Assembly (NCBI GenBank): GCA_033557465.1
Contig: CM066031.1
Coordinates: 175,305,043 to 175,369,042 of the forward strand
Reading direction: 5' to 3'
DNA from: Ichthyophis bannanicus
Taxonomy: Eukaryota; Chordata; Amphibia; Gymnophiona; Ichthyophiidae
Length of the DNA: 64,000 nt
Below, one piece after another: positions 55,804 to 64,000 of this stretch (position 1 is its first letter; every line of letters starts with the position of its first letter). A model generated the notes under the pieces. It did not search any database, was not told the origin of the DNA, and saw only the letters and a program-made list of their open reading frames with translations. The translations under genes and the position numbers were made by a program.

Positions 55804-56060
55804 GCTTTTAAGGCACCCTAGCTTTTAAGGCAACCTAATTGCTAAGGCACCTTAGCTGTTAAAGCACCCTAGCTGTCTTAACCATCGGAGCACCTTATCT
55901 CATGTTAGGACATACTAGGAGGGCACCTTATTTCTTCCTGGGGCACCTTATCCCATGTTTAGGCACCTATCTCATGTTAGGGCATCTTAACATGGCACCT
56001 TATTTCCTGTCAGGCACTTTCTGATGTCTTAAGGTGCCTGGTCACCTTAACGCCCATTAT
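55804..56060 (+). repeat. taaggcacc minisatellite, right part
   Basis: Continuation of the array at 55150, more diverged, passing into gggcaccttat and gttagggcatctta units toward the end of element C. Confidence 0.65.
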
Positions 56061-56171
56061 CCCATTAACACGCGTTAATGTTCCCTAACACCCCTTACCA
56101 TATATGGACTAATGCGCATTACCGCTGCACTTACCACTGGTAACATTAGCAACCTTTAGTAAAGATACTCC

Positions 56172-57012
56172 TTAGTAGTTCTTTCTCTGCTAAAGGAATA
56201 GGATATAGGCGAGCCATAGTTCGGGTGCCCCGTAATCCGGCCTCTGGTAATTCCCATTCTGCTTCTGTCATTTTTATTATTGCTTCATAAATTGGAAAAG
56301 CTGTTTCTGTTGTCCAGATTCCTTGCAGCAACAGATCTTCCAGCAGTTAATCTTGACCCTGTGAATGTAAAGGAATATGAAGTGCTTCTAAGGAGTACTT
56401 GATGAGCCCTTTAAGCTCTTCCCTTCTAAAGACCCTTAAAATACATGGGTCTTCTCCAGCCGGAATTTCATAGTTTTCCTGTCCTTACTGAAGACATCTT
56501 TCATTAGAACATGATGTTCCTTCCAGCGGATCCTCTGAGTCTCCTGAGTGATCCGAGGCTCCCTCTAAAGATAAAACTGGTGGTTCCAAAAGTCCAGAAT
56601 TAAAAAGCAAATCTTGTAAAAGCTCTGATGAAACCTGCTGTTTGTTTCCCATTTTTAATAAGTATACCTTGTATAGTAAAATCACAAATTCAGGTGAAAA
56701 AGGTTCTAACTCTTTATCCTTTAAATCAGACAAAGCTTCTTTTTCACTTTGCTTCCATTCTGATGATGCCAACATTTCTTGAATCAGAGGAGTCCCCCTT
56801 AAAAACTTTTCCTTTTTACCTTGTACATCTGAAACATTTGTTAACACATTTAACTCATCTAAATCTTCTAAATGAGCACCTTTCTCCTCTGCCGATTTAA
56901 GCAAACAGCTCCTTGCCTCTTGATCTGCTTGCTCAAATGGTCTGCATAGCCCTAACTCTGCCAAATAGCCCCTCCTGAGCCCACATGCTGCACAAACAGG
57001 CTTTGATGGCAT
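56172..57012 (-). pseudogene. DIRS-3 gag, N-terminal part
   Basis: The start codon ATG at 57012 opens a 175-codon frame with C-x2-C and a Cys at ~23 and ~36 (CAACGLRRGYLAELGLC), then a Glu/Lys-rich region. After the stop at 56485, a second frame (56331-56172) continues with EAIIKMTEAEWELPEAG and LYPIPLAEKELLRS, joining by homology to KVDALYHGKK at 51250. This reconnects the two gag halves around element C. Confidence 0.7.
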
Positions 57013-57237
57013 TCTTTATTAAATAGCTAGCCTATAACTTACCATGATTATCAGTACTGCCAATTTCAGGGTTAAACAACAAAGCCATGATTCAAATTAA
57101 ACCCGATCTGACAAACAGGGGCGGCCCAAGGGGGGTGCGGGGCCATGAGATTCATTGTGGGGCCTCATTTGCATAAGGAGCCTCATTTTCATAAATATTT
57201 GCATAACGTTAACATGCGCATTTAGTAAACATGCCTC
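57013..57237. other. Orphan TTA-type terminal end
   Basis: TTTAGTAAACATGCCTC ends at 57237, followed by TTA. No matching left end was found. It interrupts or follows the DIRS-3 5' region, whose terminal repeat is not seen beyond here. Confidence 0.5.
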
Positions 57238-57240
57238 TTA

Positions 57241-57925
57241 ATGAGTGTCTGGAAAAAGAAAGACTAACAGATTTCTACATTACTATATTGCAGTGAGAAC
57301 CACCAGGCCCATTAGGAAGCACTATAAACACTGACCATTTAGAACCCATAGCAAACCCATTGTATCATAACAGCACTACCAGAACTCACAAAGCACCAAA
57401 CCCTACCTATCAAAAGGCAATGCTGTAAATATTAAACCAATACATCTGAGAGAATACCAATACATCTCCTACTGGGGAAAGGGAACAAGTGGGACTATCA
57501 AATAGAAACTACATGAACAGAATACCTCAGCTTGGTCACATATGCAGAACATAGACCGTCACCACACAAAGAACAAGGGATCACAATTTAGAAATAGGAA
57601 GATAATAATTAAATTGGGAACCCCAAAAGCCAAACATGAAATGTACAACAATACTGGAGAAATAAAACTATAAATTAATTTCCTTTTGCACTAAACAAAA
57701 ACACAAAGATGTTAGCGATACACATTTCCCAGACCTGACATATTCCAGTTAATAAATTCAAAATAAAAAGTATTTTTCTACCTTTTGTTTGTGCATTTTA
57801 TTTTTCAGTTGCAATTGCTCCAGTCACTTTCTTCTGGTTTCTTCATGTCTTCTGCGAGCTGTCCATTTGTCCTTTCTTCTCTCTTCTAGATTTTTCCATT
57901 CTCTCTCTATATCTGCTTTAACATA
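57241..57925. other. Unassigned sequence
   Basis: A-rich to 57780 and then C/T-rich. No gene or repeat unit recognised. Confidence 0.4.
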
Positions 57926-58139
57926 GTGATCTTTCCCCTTTTGCTCTTTCCCCCATTTCTTTCCTTATTCCTTTATCTTCCACTCATGTTTCATCCTTCC
58001 ATTCTCAGTCCCCACTTACTCTCCCAATATCCGGCCCATCGTAGATTTTTCTTCCCTCCTACACAAAATATCTTTTCCCCTCTCCATTCTCATTCCCCAT
58101 CCCAATCTAGTCCATCCCCCAAATCAGCTCCCTTCTAGT

Positions 58140-58960
58140 TCTAGACCCACCCAGCATCCGCTCCCTTCTAGTCCCATTCTCCCATGCCCCCACATCAGCC
58201 CATTTCCAGTCCTAGCCCTCCATATCCAGTCCCATTCCAGCTCCCCCATCGGCCCATTAACATTCCCCGCTCCCCCTTCAGCCCATTAACATTCCAAGCT
58301 CCCCATCAGCCCATTTCCAGCCCTATTCAAGCTCCCCTCAGCTCACTTCCAGTCCTATTCCAGCCCCCATCAGCCCATTTCCAGTCCTATTCCAGCCCAT
58401 CACTCATTTGCAGTCCAAGCTCCCCCCATCAGCCCCTTTATAATCCTAGTCCAGCTCCTCATCAGTCCATTTTCAAACCTAGCCCTCCCATCACAGCCCA
58501 TTTCCATTCCCAGCTTACTCTCCCATCACAGCCCATTTCCAGTCCTAGCACTGCCACCATCACAGCCCATTTCAAGTCCAAGCTTCCCCCCCATCACAGC
58601 CTGATTGCAGTCCTAGCCCCCCATCATAGCCCATTTCCAGTCCAAGTTTCCCCCCATCACAGCCTGATTCCAGTCCTAGCCTCCCCCCCCCCATCACAGC
58701 CTATTTCCAGTCCTAGCCTCCCACCATCACAGCCCATTTCCAGTCCAAGTTTCCTCCCATCACAGCCTGATTCCAATCCTAGCACCCCACATCACAGCCC
58801 ATTTCCAGTCCAAGTTCCACACCATCACAGCCCATTTCCAGTCCAAGTTTCTGACATCACAGCCTGATTCCAGTCCTAGCCCCATCACAGCCCATTTCCA
58901 GTCCAGGTTCCTCCCCCCCATCACAGTCTGATTCCAGTCCTACCCAGCCCCCCCCCCCCT
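58140..58960 (+). repeat. Pyrimidine-rich minisatellite (catcacagcccatttccagtcc)n
   Basis: Units of 28-45 bp built on cccatcacagccNatttccagtcctagc repeat about 20 times with length variation, ending in a C run at 58947-58961. The open frame of 227 codons across it is Pro/Ser repeat only and has no start context. Confidence 0.88.
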
Positions 58961-58987
58961 CCAAAGAGCCCCACAGCTGTCTAAGGA

Positions 58988-59130
58988 GCTGCAGAGGGAG
59001 CTGGGGAAGCCCGCGCGAAGCCCTGGCTCCCTCTGCATAGCCGCCAGTGTGAAGAGTCTTTTCCCTCACGCTGGCGGCTGTGCAGAGGGAGCCGGGGCCT
59101 CGTGCAGGCTTCCCTGGCTCCCTCTGCAGC
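58988..59130. repeat. Compound hairpin (ctccctctgcagcc units)
   Basis: 59023-59052 is the inverse of 59066-59096 with about three mismatches and a 13-bp loop. Outside it, 58988-59018 is the inverse of about 59100-59130. The nested palindrome is GC-rich. Confidence 0.75.
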
Positions 59131-59309
59131 CATCCATCGTGTGAAAATGAAGTTCGCGTGGGGCCCTATGTGAACAACATTATCGCACAATGGATGGGCC
59201 AGCCTGCTGACAGAGCAAAGAAAAACTGAAAGTAAACAGCAAACCAGAAGCCCTGCCCCCGCAAGAATGTTGAGGATAGCGATAAACAAATTGTCAGCTC
59301 TGAACTTCA

Positions 59310-59520
59310 AAGAGAAATTAGACTTACCTTCTAATTGTGGTTCCTTAAGGACCTCAAGTCCTGTCCCGCATCTCTGGGTAGTGTACCTCTTCCAGCAGCT
59401 TGGATACTGAGCATATCATCTTTTGATAACATGAATGTAGATAAGCAGCTGGCACTGCCTACCAGCTCCAGTAACCTATTGACAAAGCAGATTCAAAGGA
59501 GCAAGAAATACTAGTTAAAC
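59310..59520 (-). repeat. DIRS-4 terminal repeat
   Basis: ttaccttctaattgtggttccttaaggacctcaagtcc ... gcagctggcactgcctaccagctccagtaacctattgac. Matches 36825-37010 and the split repeat of DIRS-3. Confidence 0.7.
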
Positions 59521-59784
59521 AAGAGAAACAACAATTCTACTTCTAATGATCTGACTCCCTCAAGCCCAGGAAAGTATCGTTCCCCCCCCCCCCCCCAAGA
59601 ATGAGGAGGTTTACCTGTGGCAACACCATCCCACAGGAGCGAAAGACTGACAACTCTCCTGGTCTGACTCCCAGCGCCGACGGAGTCATTTTCCGTGTCC
59701 TTCCCCAGTCACCTACTGCACCAAAGAAACCCAACTTCCAGACTGGAGAGAACTAACCATTTATCAGAAACGGAATCAGGGAGG

Positions 59785-59890
59785 GTTCCGGGACTGGAAT
59801 GGAGTTCCTCAAGGAACCACAATTAGCACTTAAGTCTAGTTTCTCAATTCTTATGGTCCTCCAGTCCAGTCCAGCACCACTGGGGTGTAA
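59785..59890 (-). repeat. DIRS-4 internal complementary region
   Basis: gactggaatggagttcctcaaggaaccacaattag is the inverse of the outer terminus at 59325-59365. It is followed by tctcaattcttatggtcctccagtccag, the expected copy of the other end. Confidence 0.65.
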
Positions 59891-59903
59891 GAGAGCAGTT
59901 CCA

Positions 59904-60934
59904 CTAATGGGAGGGACCCGCACAACTGGCCTGAAGCACTGCCAATCCGAAACAAGCATCCCCCGCTGCCTGGACATTCAGGCGATAATGCTTAGCAACA
60001 ATATGAAGCGAAGACCACGTCACCGCCCTACAGATCTCTTCTGGTGGCACTAGACTGTACTCCACCCACAAGGCCGCCTGAGCCCTCGTGGAGTGCGCAC
60101 ACAATCCCTCCAGCACCATTTTATACTTCAAAATGCTTCCCTGATCCACCTGCAAATGGAGGCCTTCACCACTGCCTCTCCTCTATGCAGCCCCCCAAAC
60201 AGCACAAACAAATGCTCTGATTTCCGAAAGGATGCCATTCTTTTTAAATACCGGTGTATCATTCTTTTGACATCAAATAGAGATGTAATCACAAATTAGC
60301 AGTGCTCCCCTTCCGCGCCCTCCAGAGCTGGTAGGGAAACCACCTGATTCAAATGAAATGCTGAAACCACCTTGGACAAAAAGGAAGGCACTGGCTGAAG
60401 GTCCATCTTCTCCCTCAAGAAAAAAAGGAAGGGGTCCTGCAAGATAATTCCTGAAGCTCTGAAATTTGCTGTGCTGAACAAATCGCCACTAGGAATGCTG
60501 TCTTCAAGGGTCAAATCCTTTAGGGAAGCCCGAACCAGTGGCTCAAAAGGCTTCCCAGTGAGCACTGACAGCACCAGAATGAGATCCCAAGACGGCACCA
60601 CCGCCCTCCACGGAAGACGGAGGTGGCTCACTGCCTCAAAAAACACAAGACATCTGGGTGTGACCCTAGCACCACTACTTGGACCCTTCCCCAGTAACAG
60701 GAAATGGCTGCCAATTGCACCTTCAAGGAAATAGCAGCTAGGCCCTTATCAAAACCAACTTGTAAGAACTCCAGAGTCTCCGGTACAGGAGGGCTCTCCC
60801 ATCTAAGGCCTCTATCTGCACACGACTCAAAGATGCACCCAACTCAAATGTACAGCAGACAGGGAGAACTTTTCTGGGCCTTCAGCAAGGTTGCTATCAC
60901 CAGACCCGAGTAACCTAACCTTTCTTCTTCAGCC
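59904..60934 (-). pseudogene. DIRS-4 tyrosine recombinase
   Basis: Minus strand from right to left: FLQVGFDKGLAAISLKVQLAA in shifted frame (~60780), SWDLILVLSVLTGKPFEP and LKDLTLEDSI (60646-60480), VPSFLSKVVSAFHLNQ, then CAHSTRAQAALWVEYS with the catalytic H-x2-R and VAKHYRLNVQAAG with the tyrosine (60155-59930). Frame breaks separate the parts. The catalytic residues that can be seen are kept. Confidence 0.78.
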
Positions 60935-60948
60935 TCGACCTTTCAAGA

Positions 60949-61370
60949 CCAAAGATCATAGGTCTGATTAACGGAGGGTTAAACTGCTATAATAAATAAA
61001 TCAAATGTCCTCCAATATTCTTTCAGGCAAAATACCTATACTGGTTGTATAATCAATACTAAATGTTCACATAAAAACTTGTATATATTCTGATTATGAA
61101 CTGAAAGGTCTCAGACTTGCTTGGTACTGAATCTGGAACTTGATTTTCCTCTGTACCAGTATTGCATCAATGACCTCAGCTCAATTAATTTGTAAGTAAA
61201 TAAATTCAATGATGAAAAATGCTTATCTTAATGTTATGTGCCCCAATGCCATATTTCGGCACCGTGCTTGCGTTTCACAATATCGTGCTTCATCAGGGGG
61301 TTCAATCACGCACTGCAAACAAAATACAACTGCCTTGTAATGCCATGATTATTTATTTATTTATTTATTA
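60949..61370 (-). mobile_element. Penelope-like insertion in DIRS-4 (422 bp)
   Basis: Flanked by the 14-bp repeat tcgacctttcaaga at 60935-60948 and 61371-61384. The minus strand carries cccctgatgaag...gtgaaacgc (61296-61273), the Penelope-type hammerhead signature with a complete CTGATGA core. One end is a TAAATAAATAAATAA run. Confidence 0.75.
61271..61303 (-). ncRNA. Hammerhead-like motif 5
   Basis: CTGATGA (61296-61290 on the minus strand), CAC..GTG stem II, GAAAC. I could not find a convincing stem I partner, so this is only a core match. Confidence 0.35.
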
Positions 61371-61384
61371 TCGACCTTTCAAGA

Positions 61385-61800
61385 GCCATGCTGTAAGTGA
61401 GAATCGATCCACCTGAGGCATTCAAATTGGCCCCTGTGCCAAAAGATCTGCCCGAACTGGGAGCTGCCATGACCAGTCCGCCAGAAGCTGGACCAGGCCA
61501 GCATACCATGGGCACCTTGGTCAAACCGGGGAGATCAGGATTACCAACCCCTGGTGAGCTTCTATCCTCTGCATGACTCAAACTATGAGGGCCCATGGGG
61601 GAAAAACAGAGTAGACCTTTCGCAGGCCACCTTTATACTAGGGCATCGAGGCCCTCTGATATCCATTCCCGCATGCCCCCTTCCAGACTCCCCAGCTAGA
61701 GCCACCACCTGAGGGCCTTCTTGGTGCTCCTCAGGTAGGGGAGTACCTGGGACAACGGTTGACTCTGGTGGGACCAGCAACGGAGCAGAGTTCTCTGTGG
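61385..61800 (-). pseudogene. DIRS-4 RNase H-recombinase linker
   Basis: Minus strand: GANLNASGGSILTYSMALE matches the linker of DIRS-3 (ALSGSVLAYSLALE), preceded by PSSGRSF and VPMVCWPG. The element is truncated near 61800 at a SINE tail. Confidence 0.6.
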
Positions 61801-61802
61801 TG

Positions 61803-61895
61803 GTTGCATATTTATTTATTTAGACAGATTTGTATACCACCTTATCCTACAATCAAATTGGTGACATGACATCACAATTGGGGTTACATTTAACA
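61803..61895 (-). repeat. Truncated SINE tail
   Basis: atttatttatttagacagatttgtataccaccttatcctacaatcaa; same type as at 51357. Confidence 0.6.
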
Positions 61896-61896
61896 T

Positions 61897-62124
61897 GTGT
61901 GTGGAAAAGGGCAACTTAACCCAGGTCTCAAATCTAAATTGGAGACTATAAGGGAACTTGATGAATTATCATGTGATAAAGTAACCTATACAACTATGGA
62001 CCACCCTGTGTATGGTAATTTGGATCTGGAAGTCACCACTAGCAGTGACGATGAATCTATCTATGGAATATTGGACATAGGAACTGGAAGTGACTCTACA
62101 GGAGATCACGAAACAGGACTGTAA
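61897..62124 (+). CDS. Short acidic open frame, unknown
   Basis: 75 codons from ATG, with a duplicated (V/I)YGxLD motif (VYGNLD, IYGILD) around an acidic SSDDES stretch. No domain recognised. It could be the end of a retroviral-type accessory or env frame because an LTR-like stretch follows, but this is weak inference. Confidence 0.25.
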   Translation: MCGKGQLNPGLKSKLETIRELDELSCDKVTYTTMDHPVYGNLDLEVTTSSDDESIYGILDIGTGSDSTGDHETGL

Positions 62125-62820
62125 AGCTAGACAGCTATAAGGTGAAACATATGCTTATTGGGATTCACAAGCTAAACTGCACTATTAAAGAGTTTTTCTC
62201 TGATAAATTGTTCTGTACTGCTAGAATTGCAACAGAGAATTAGCTAACACACCTGTGTACATAGTTATTGGGTCACAGGCCAGCTTCTCCAAAAATCAAT
62301 GGAAATAGACCTTGCTTCCCCTTTATCTTTGCAAGATGATTGGTTGACAGTTAGTAACTAGGGCAGCATGTACTTTAAGAGAATCAGACCTTAGGTCAAC
62401 ATATAACTGGAAATTAAACAAAGCTTGAATAAATAATAGAAATTCAGCAAATATTACAAGTGTAACTAATCAGCTTGTGCTTCATGGCAGAAATATAGCG
62501 ACACCTGCTGTGTCTAGTGAATATAGTTATAACCTTGTAACTTCTTCTTTTTGATGTTGCTTGGCAAAGATATCAGCATATTCTATTTTAGATTTTGTGC
62601 TTTTGTAACATGAATATCACCAGATGTTAATTAACAATTAACAGTGTCAGCTGATAATCCTCAATAAAAACTGGAACTCTGGCTGAGAAATCTTTGACGG
62701 AGTTCAGGACAGAAGGCCTGTTCTTTGGCTCACTGGCTCCCTCCACAGAGCTCTGAATTAATTAAATAATTGTGTCTCTTGTTCTTTCCTTCCTGTTAGA
62801 AGGTTTCAGATAACACAGGT
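62125..62820 (+). other. LTR-like stretch
   Basis: About 700 bp without a frame, ending in a CAATAAA signal (62663) followed 30-60 bp later by a ctggctgagaaatc / gttctttggctcactggctccctcc region, as in retroviral R-U5. No second copy, primer-binding site or duplication is visible, so the LTR call is tentative. Confidence 0.3.
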
Positions 62821-63417
62821 ACACTAAAAAAAATTTTTTTTAAACTGCCTCTAATGTTTCGATTGATTTTTACGTTTTTTGGTGCGCTGAATCCAAATCT
62901 GGTAACCAATTTGCTCCATCACGTACAGATTTTTTGCTACATTGGGTTAGCAGTTTGAGGTGAACGTTTCAGATTGAGTGCGATCGAGATAAAAGTTTCT
63001 TGGATGAATTCTTTATACTAATTGTTTAGTAGTTATTCAAATAAGAATAAAGAAAATTGTAACAAGGCAGCACATAAGAATAGAGTAATGTCAACAAAAC
63101 ACACTGTGATGGTAGCAAAATTGTCTGCACTTAAAACAGCCACATACATGTGCACAAACATTGAGCAGATAAGAGCGAGGTTAGACACAAAGCAAAGCAA
63201 AGAAATGTGCAAAAAATGTTGTACAGGTATGTATGTAAGAATAGAAAACGCAAACCGCACCATTGCAATACATGAAGACAAACACCCGATGGTGTGAAAA
63301 TAAAATTCTAATAAATGAGATCCGACACTGTGGTAATAACTAGCAAATTTTTATTTCAAAGTTTAGTAAAAACACGATATTTGTCAACACAGTTTAGATT
63401 TTAAAGTCATTCTTGGG
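62821..63417. other. Non-coding stretch downstream of the edge ORF
   Basis: The minus-strand AATAAA near 63352 could end the transcript of the frame at 63418. Otherwise AT-rich and unassigned. Confidence 0.35.
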
Positions 63418-64000
63418 TCAATCAATCTCCTGGTGGGCCCGTTTCTTCTTCCCCCGAATGCTTCTCTTGGTGCGCTGCTTGGCGTATTTTTCATCTGGGG
63501 TTTCCCGCAGCAGCAACCAGCAGAAATCAGCCATCATAGTGGTGTTCCATCTTCCTTGGTACCTTCTCTCTGCGTCCTTGATGTCCTGGTGAAACCTTTC
63601 ACCTTGTTCTTCACTGTACGCCCCCACGTTTTCGGGAAAGTAGTTCACATGGGAGTGCAAGAAATGGACTTTCAGGCTCATGTTACAGCCTTGTTCTTTG
63701 AAGGCATTGAGCATCCTGGCAACAATATCCTTATAGTTCTCATCCCGCCTGTTCCCCAAGAATTTGAGAACAACATCCTTGAAGGAATCCCAGGCTTCTT
63801 TTTCCTTCTCAGACATTGTTTCAGCGAATGCTCCATCTGAAATGAGTTTCCTTATATCAGGGCCAACAAACACTCCTTCCTTTAGCTTTGCTTCAGAAAG
63901 TCGGGGGAACTTTGAGCAAAGGTACCGAAAGCACTCACCATCTTTTGGAAGGCACTTGATGAATTGCTTAATGAGACCCAACTTAATGTGGAGAGGTGGT
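63418..64000 (-). CDS. C-terminal part of a widespread repeat-associated protein (runs off window)
   Basis: The open frame continues beyond the right edge (PPLHIKLGLIKQF at the boundary), so any start at 63981 is artificial; about 194 codons are visible. Blocks: GLIKQFIKCLPKDG, KLKEGVFVGPDIRKL, EKEAWDSFKDVVLKFLGN, CNMSLKVHFLHSHVNYFPEN, then SEEQGERFHQDIKDAERRYQG and a basic tail (RTKRSIRGKKKR). I recognise this arrangement from multicopy, probably transposon-derived proteins of fish, insects and cnidarians. EEQGERFHQ may hold a catalytic acid of an RNase-H-like fold, which is inference. No stop is visible within the part shown. Confidence 0.6.
   Translation of the reverse strand, partial: PPLHIKLGLIKQFIKCLPKDGECFRYLCSKFPRLSEAKLKEGVFVGPDIRKLISDGAFAETMSEKEKEAWDSFKDVVLKFLGNRRDENYKDIVARMLNAFKEQGCNMSLKVHFLHSHVNYFPENVGAYSEEQGERFHQDIKDAERRYQGRWNTTMMADFCWLLLRETPDEKYAKQRTKRSIRGKKKRAHQEID

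Larger units (their letters stand above)
51270..56171 (+). mobile_element. Element C, TWA-flanked insertion in DIRS-3 gag (4.9 kb)
   Basis: The left end GGGGTATGTTTTCTAAAG (51270) and the inverse of CTTTAGTAAAGATACTCC (right, to 56171) form imperfect terminal repeats; the homology runs on through gctaatgt. The flanks are GTA (51267-51269) and TTA (56172-56174), consistent with one diverged 3-bp duplication. Subterminal regions are rich in ttaacacgcgttaa-type palindromes. The body contains later insertions (SINEs, a modular element from 52112, a Penelope-like hairpin). No transposase. Confidence 0.72.

Noticed and set aside
58184..58867. 227-codon Pro/Ser-rich frame
   Set aside because: Follows the minisatellite unit; composition is fully explained by the repeat.

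Overview
This window is repeat-rich vertebrate DNA. I recognise no host gene. An amphibian, most likely a caecilian, fits best: DIRS-like tyrosine-recombinase retrotransposons, CR1 with an esterase-type ORF1, an L1-like LINE with intact frames, a BovB-like RTE, MIR/CORE-type SINEs and Penelope-like ends all occur together. That assignment is inference; no species-diagnostic gene is present.

Layout. 1-6.2 kb: two copies (A, B) of a long modular element whose ends carry GGGG(C/T)ATGTTTACTAAA and whose body is stacked tRNA-like SINE modules. 6.6-8.2 kb: a SANT/Myb-like coding fragment that runs directly into a 93-bp satellite of about 13 units. 9.2-10.7 kb: 5' end of a DIRS-like element (terminal repeat plus Cys-rich gag start). 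11.1-13.1 kb: AT-rich segment ending in a hammerhead-like Penelope-type motif. 13.7-26.1 kb: two CR1 copies head to head, the left one split by two near-identical 4.5-kb TTA-flanked elements (T1, T2) inserted 28 bp apart. 26.9-27.7 kb: CR1 3' end. 29.4-34.8 kb: a complete L1-like LINE, both ORFs open, with a 19-bp target-site duplication inside a SINE.

36-61.8 kb is a nest of insertions. A degenerate DIRS element (DIRS-3, minus strand) lies across 38.5-57.0 kb. Its terminal repeat is split by a small Penelope-like insertion (15-bp duplication), which itself received another DIRS element (DIRS-2, with terminal inverted repeats and internal complementary region). Its recombinase gene is split by an RTE LINE (11-bp duplication), and its gag by a 4.9-kb TWA-flanked element (C) that holds SINEs, another modular element and a 67-bp perfect hairpin. 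A further DIRS relic (DIRS-4, 59.3-61.8 kb) has its recombinase split by a 422-bp insertion with a 14-bp duplication. The right edge holds an LTR-like stretch and the end of a widespread repeat-associated ORF that runs out of the window.

By frame integrity, the L1-like element looks youngest. All other coding material is broken by stops, frameshifts or insertions. The most unusual material is the family of tRNA-module-packed TTA elements and the repeated hammerhead-like three-way junctions, twice arranged as inverted pairs.
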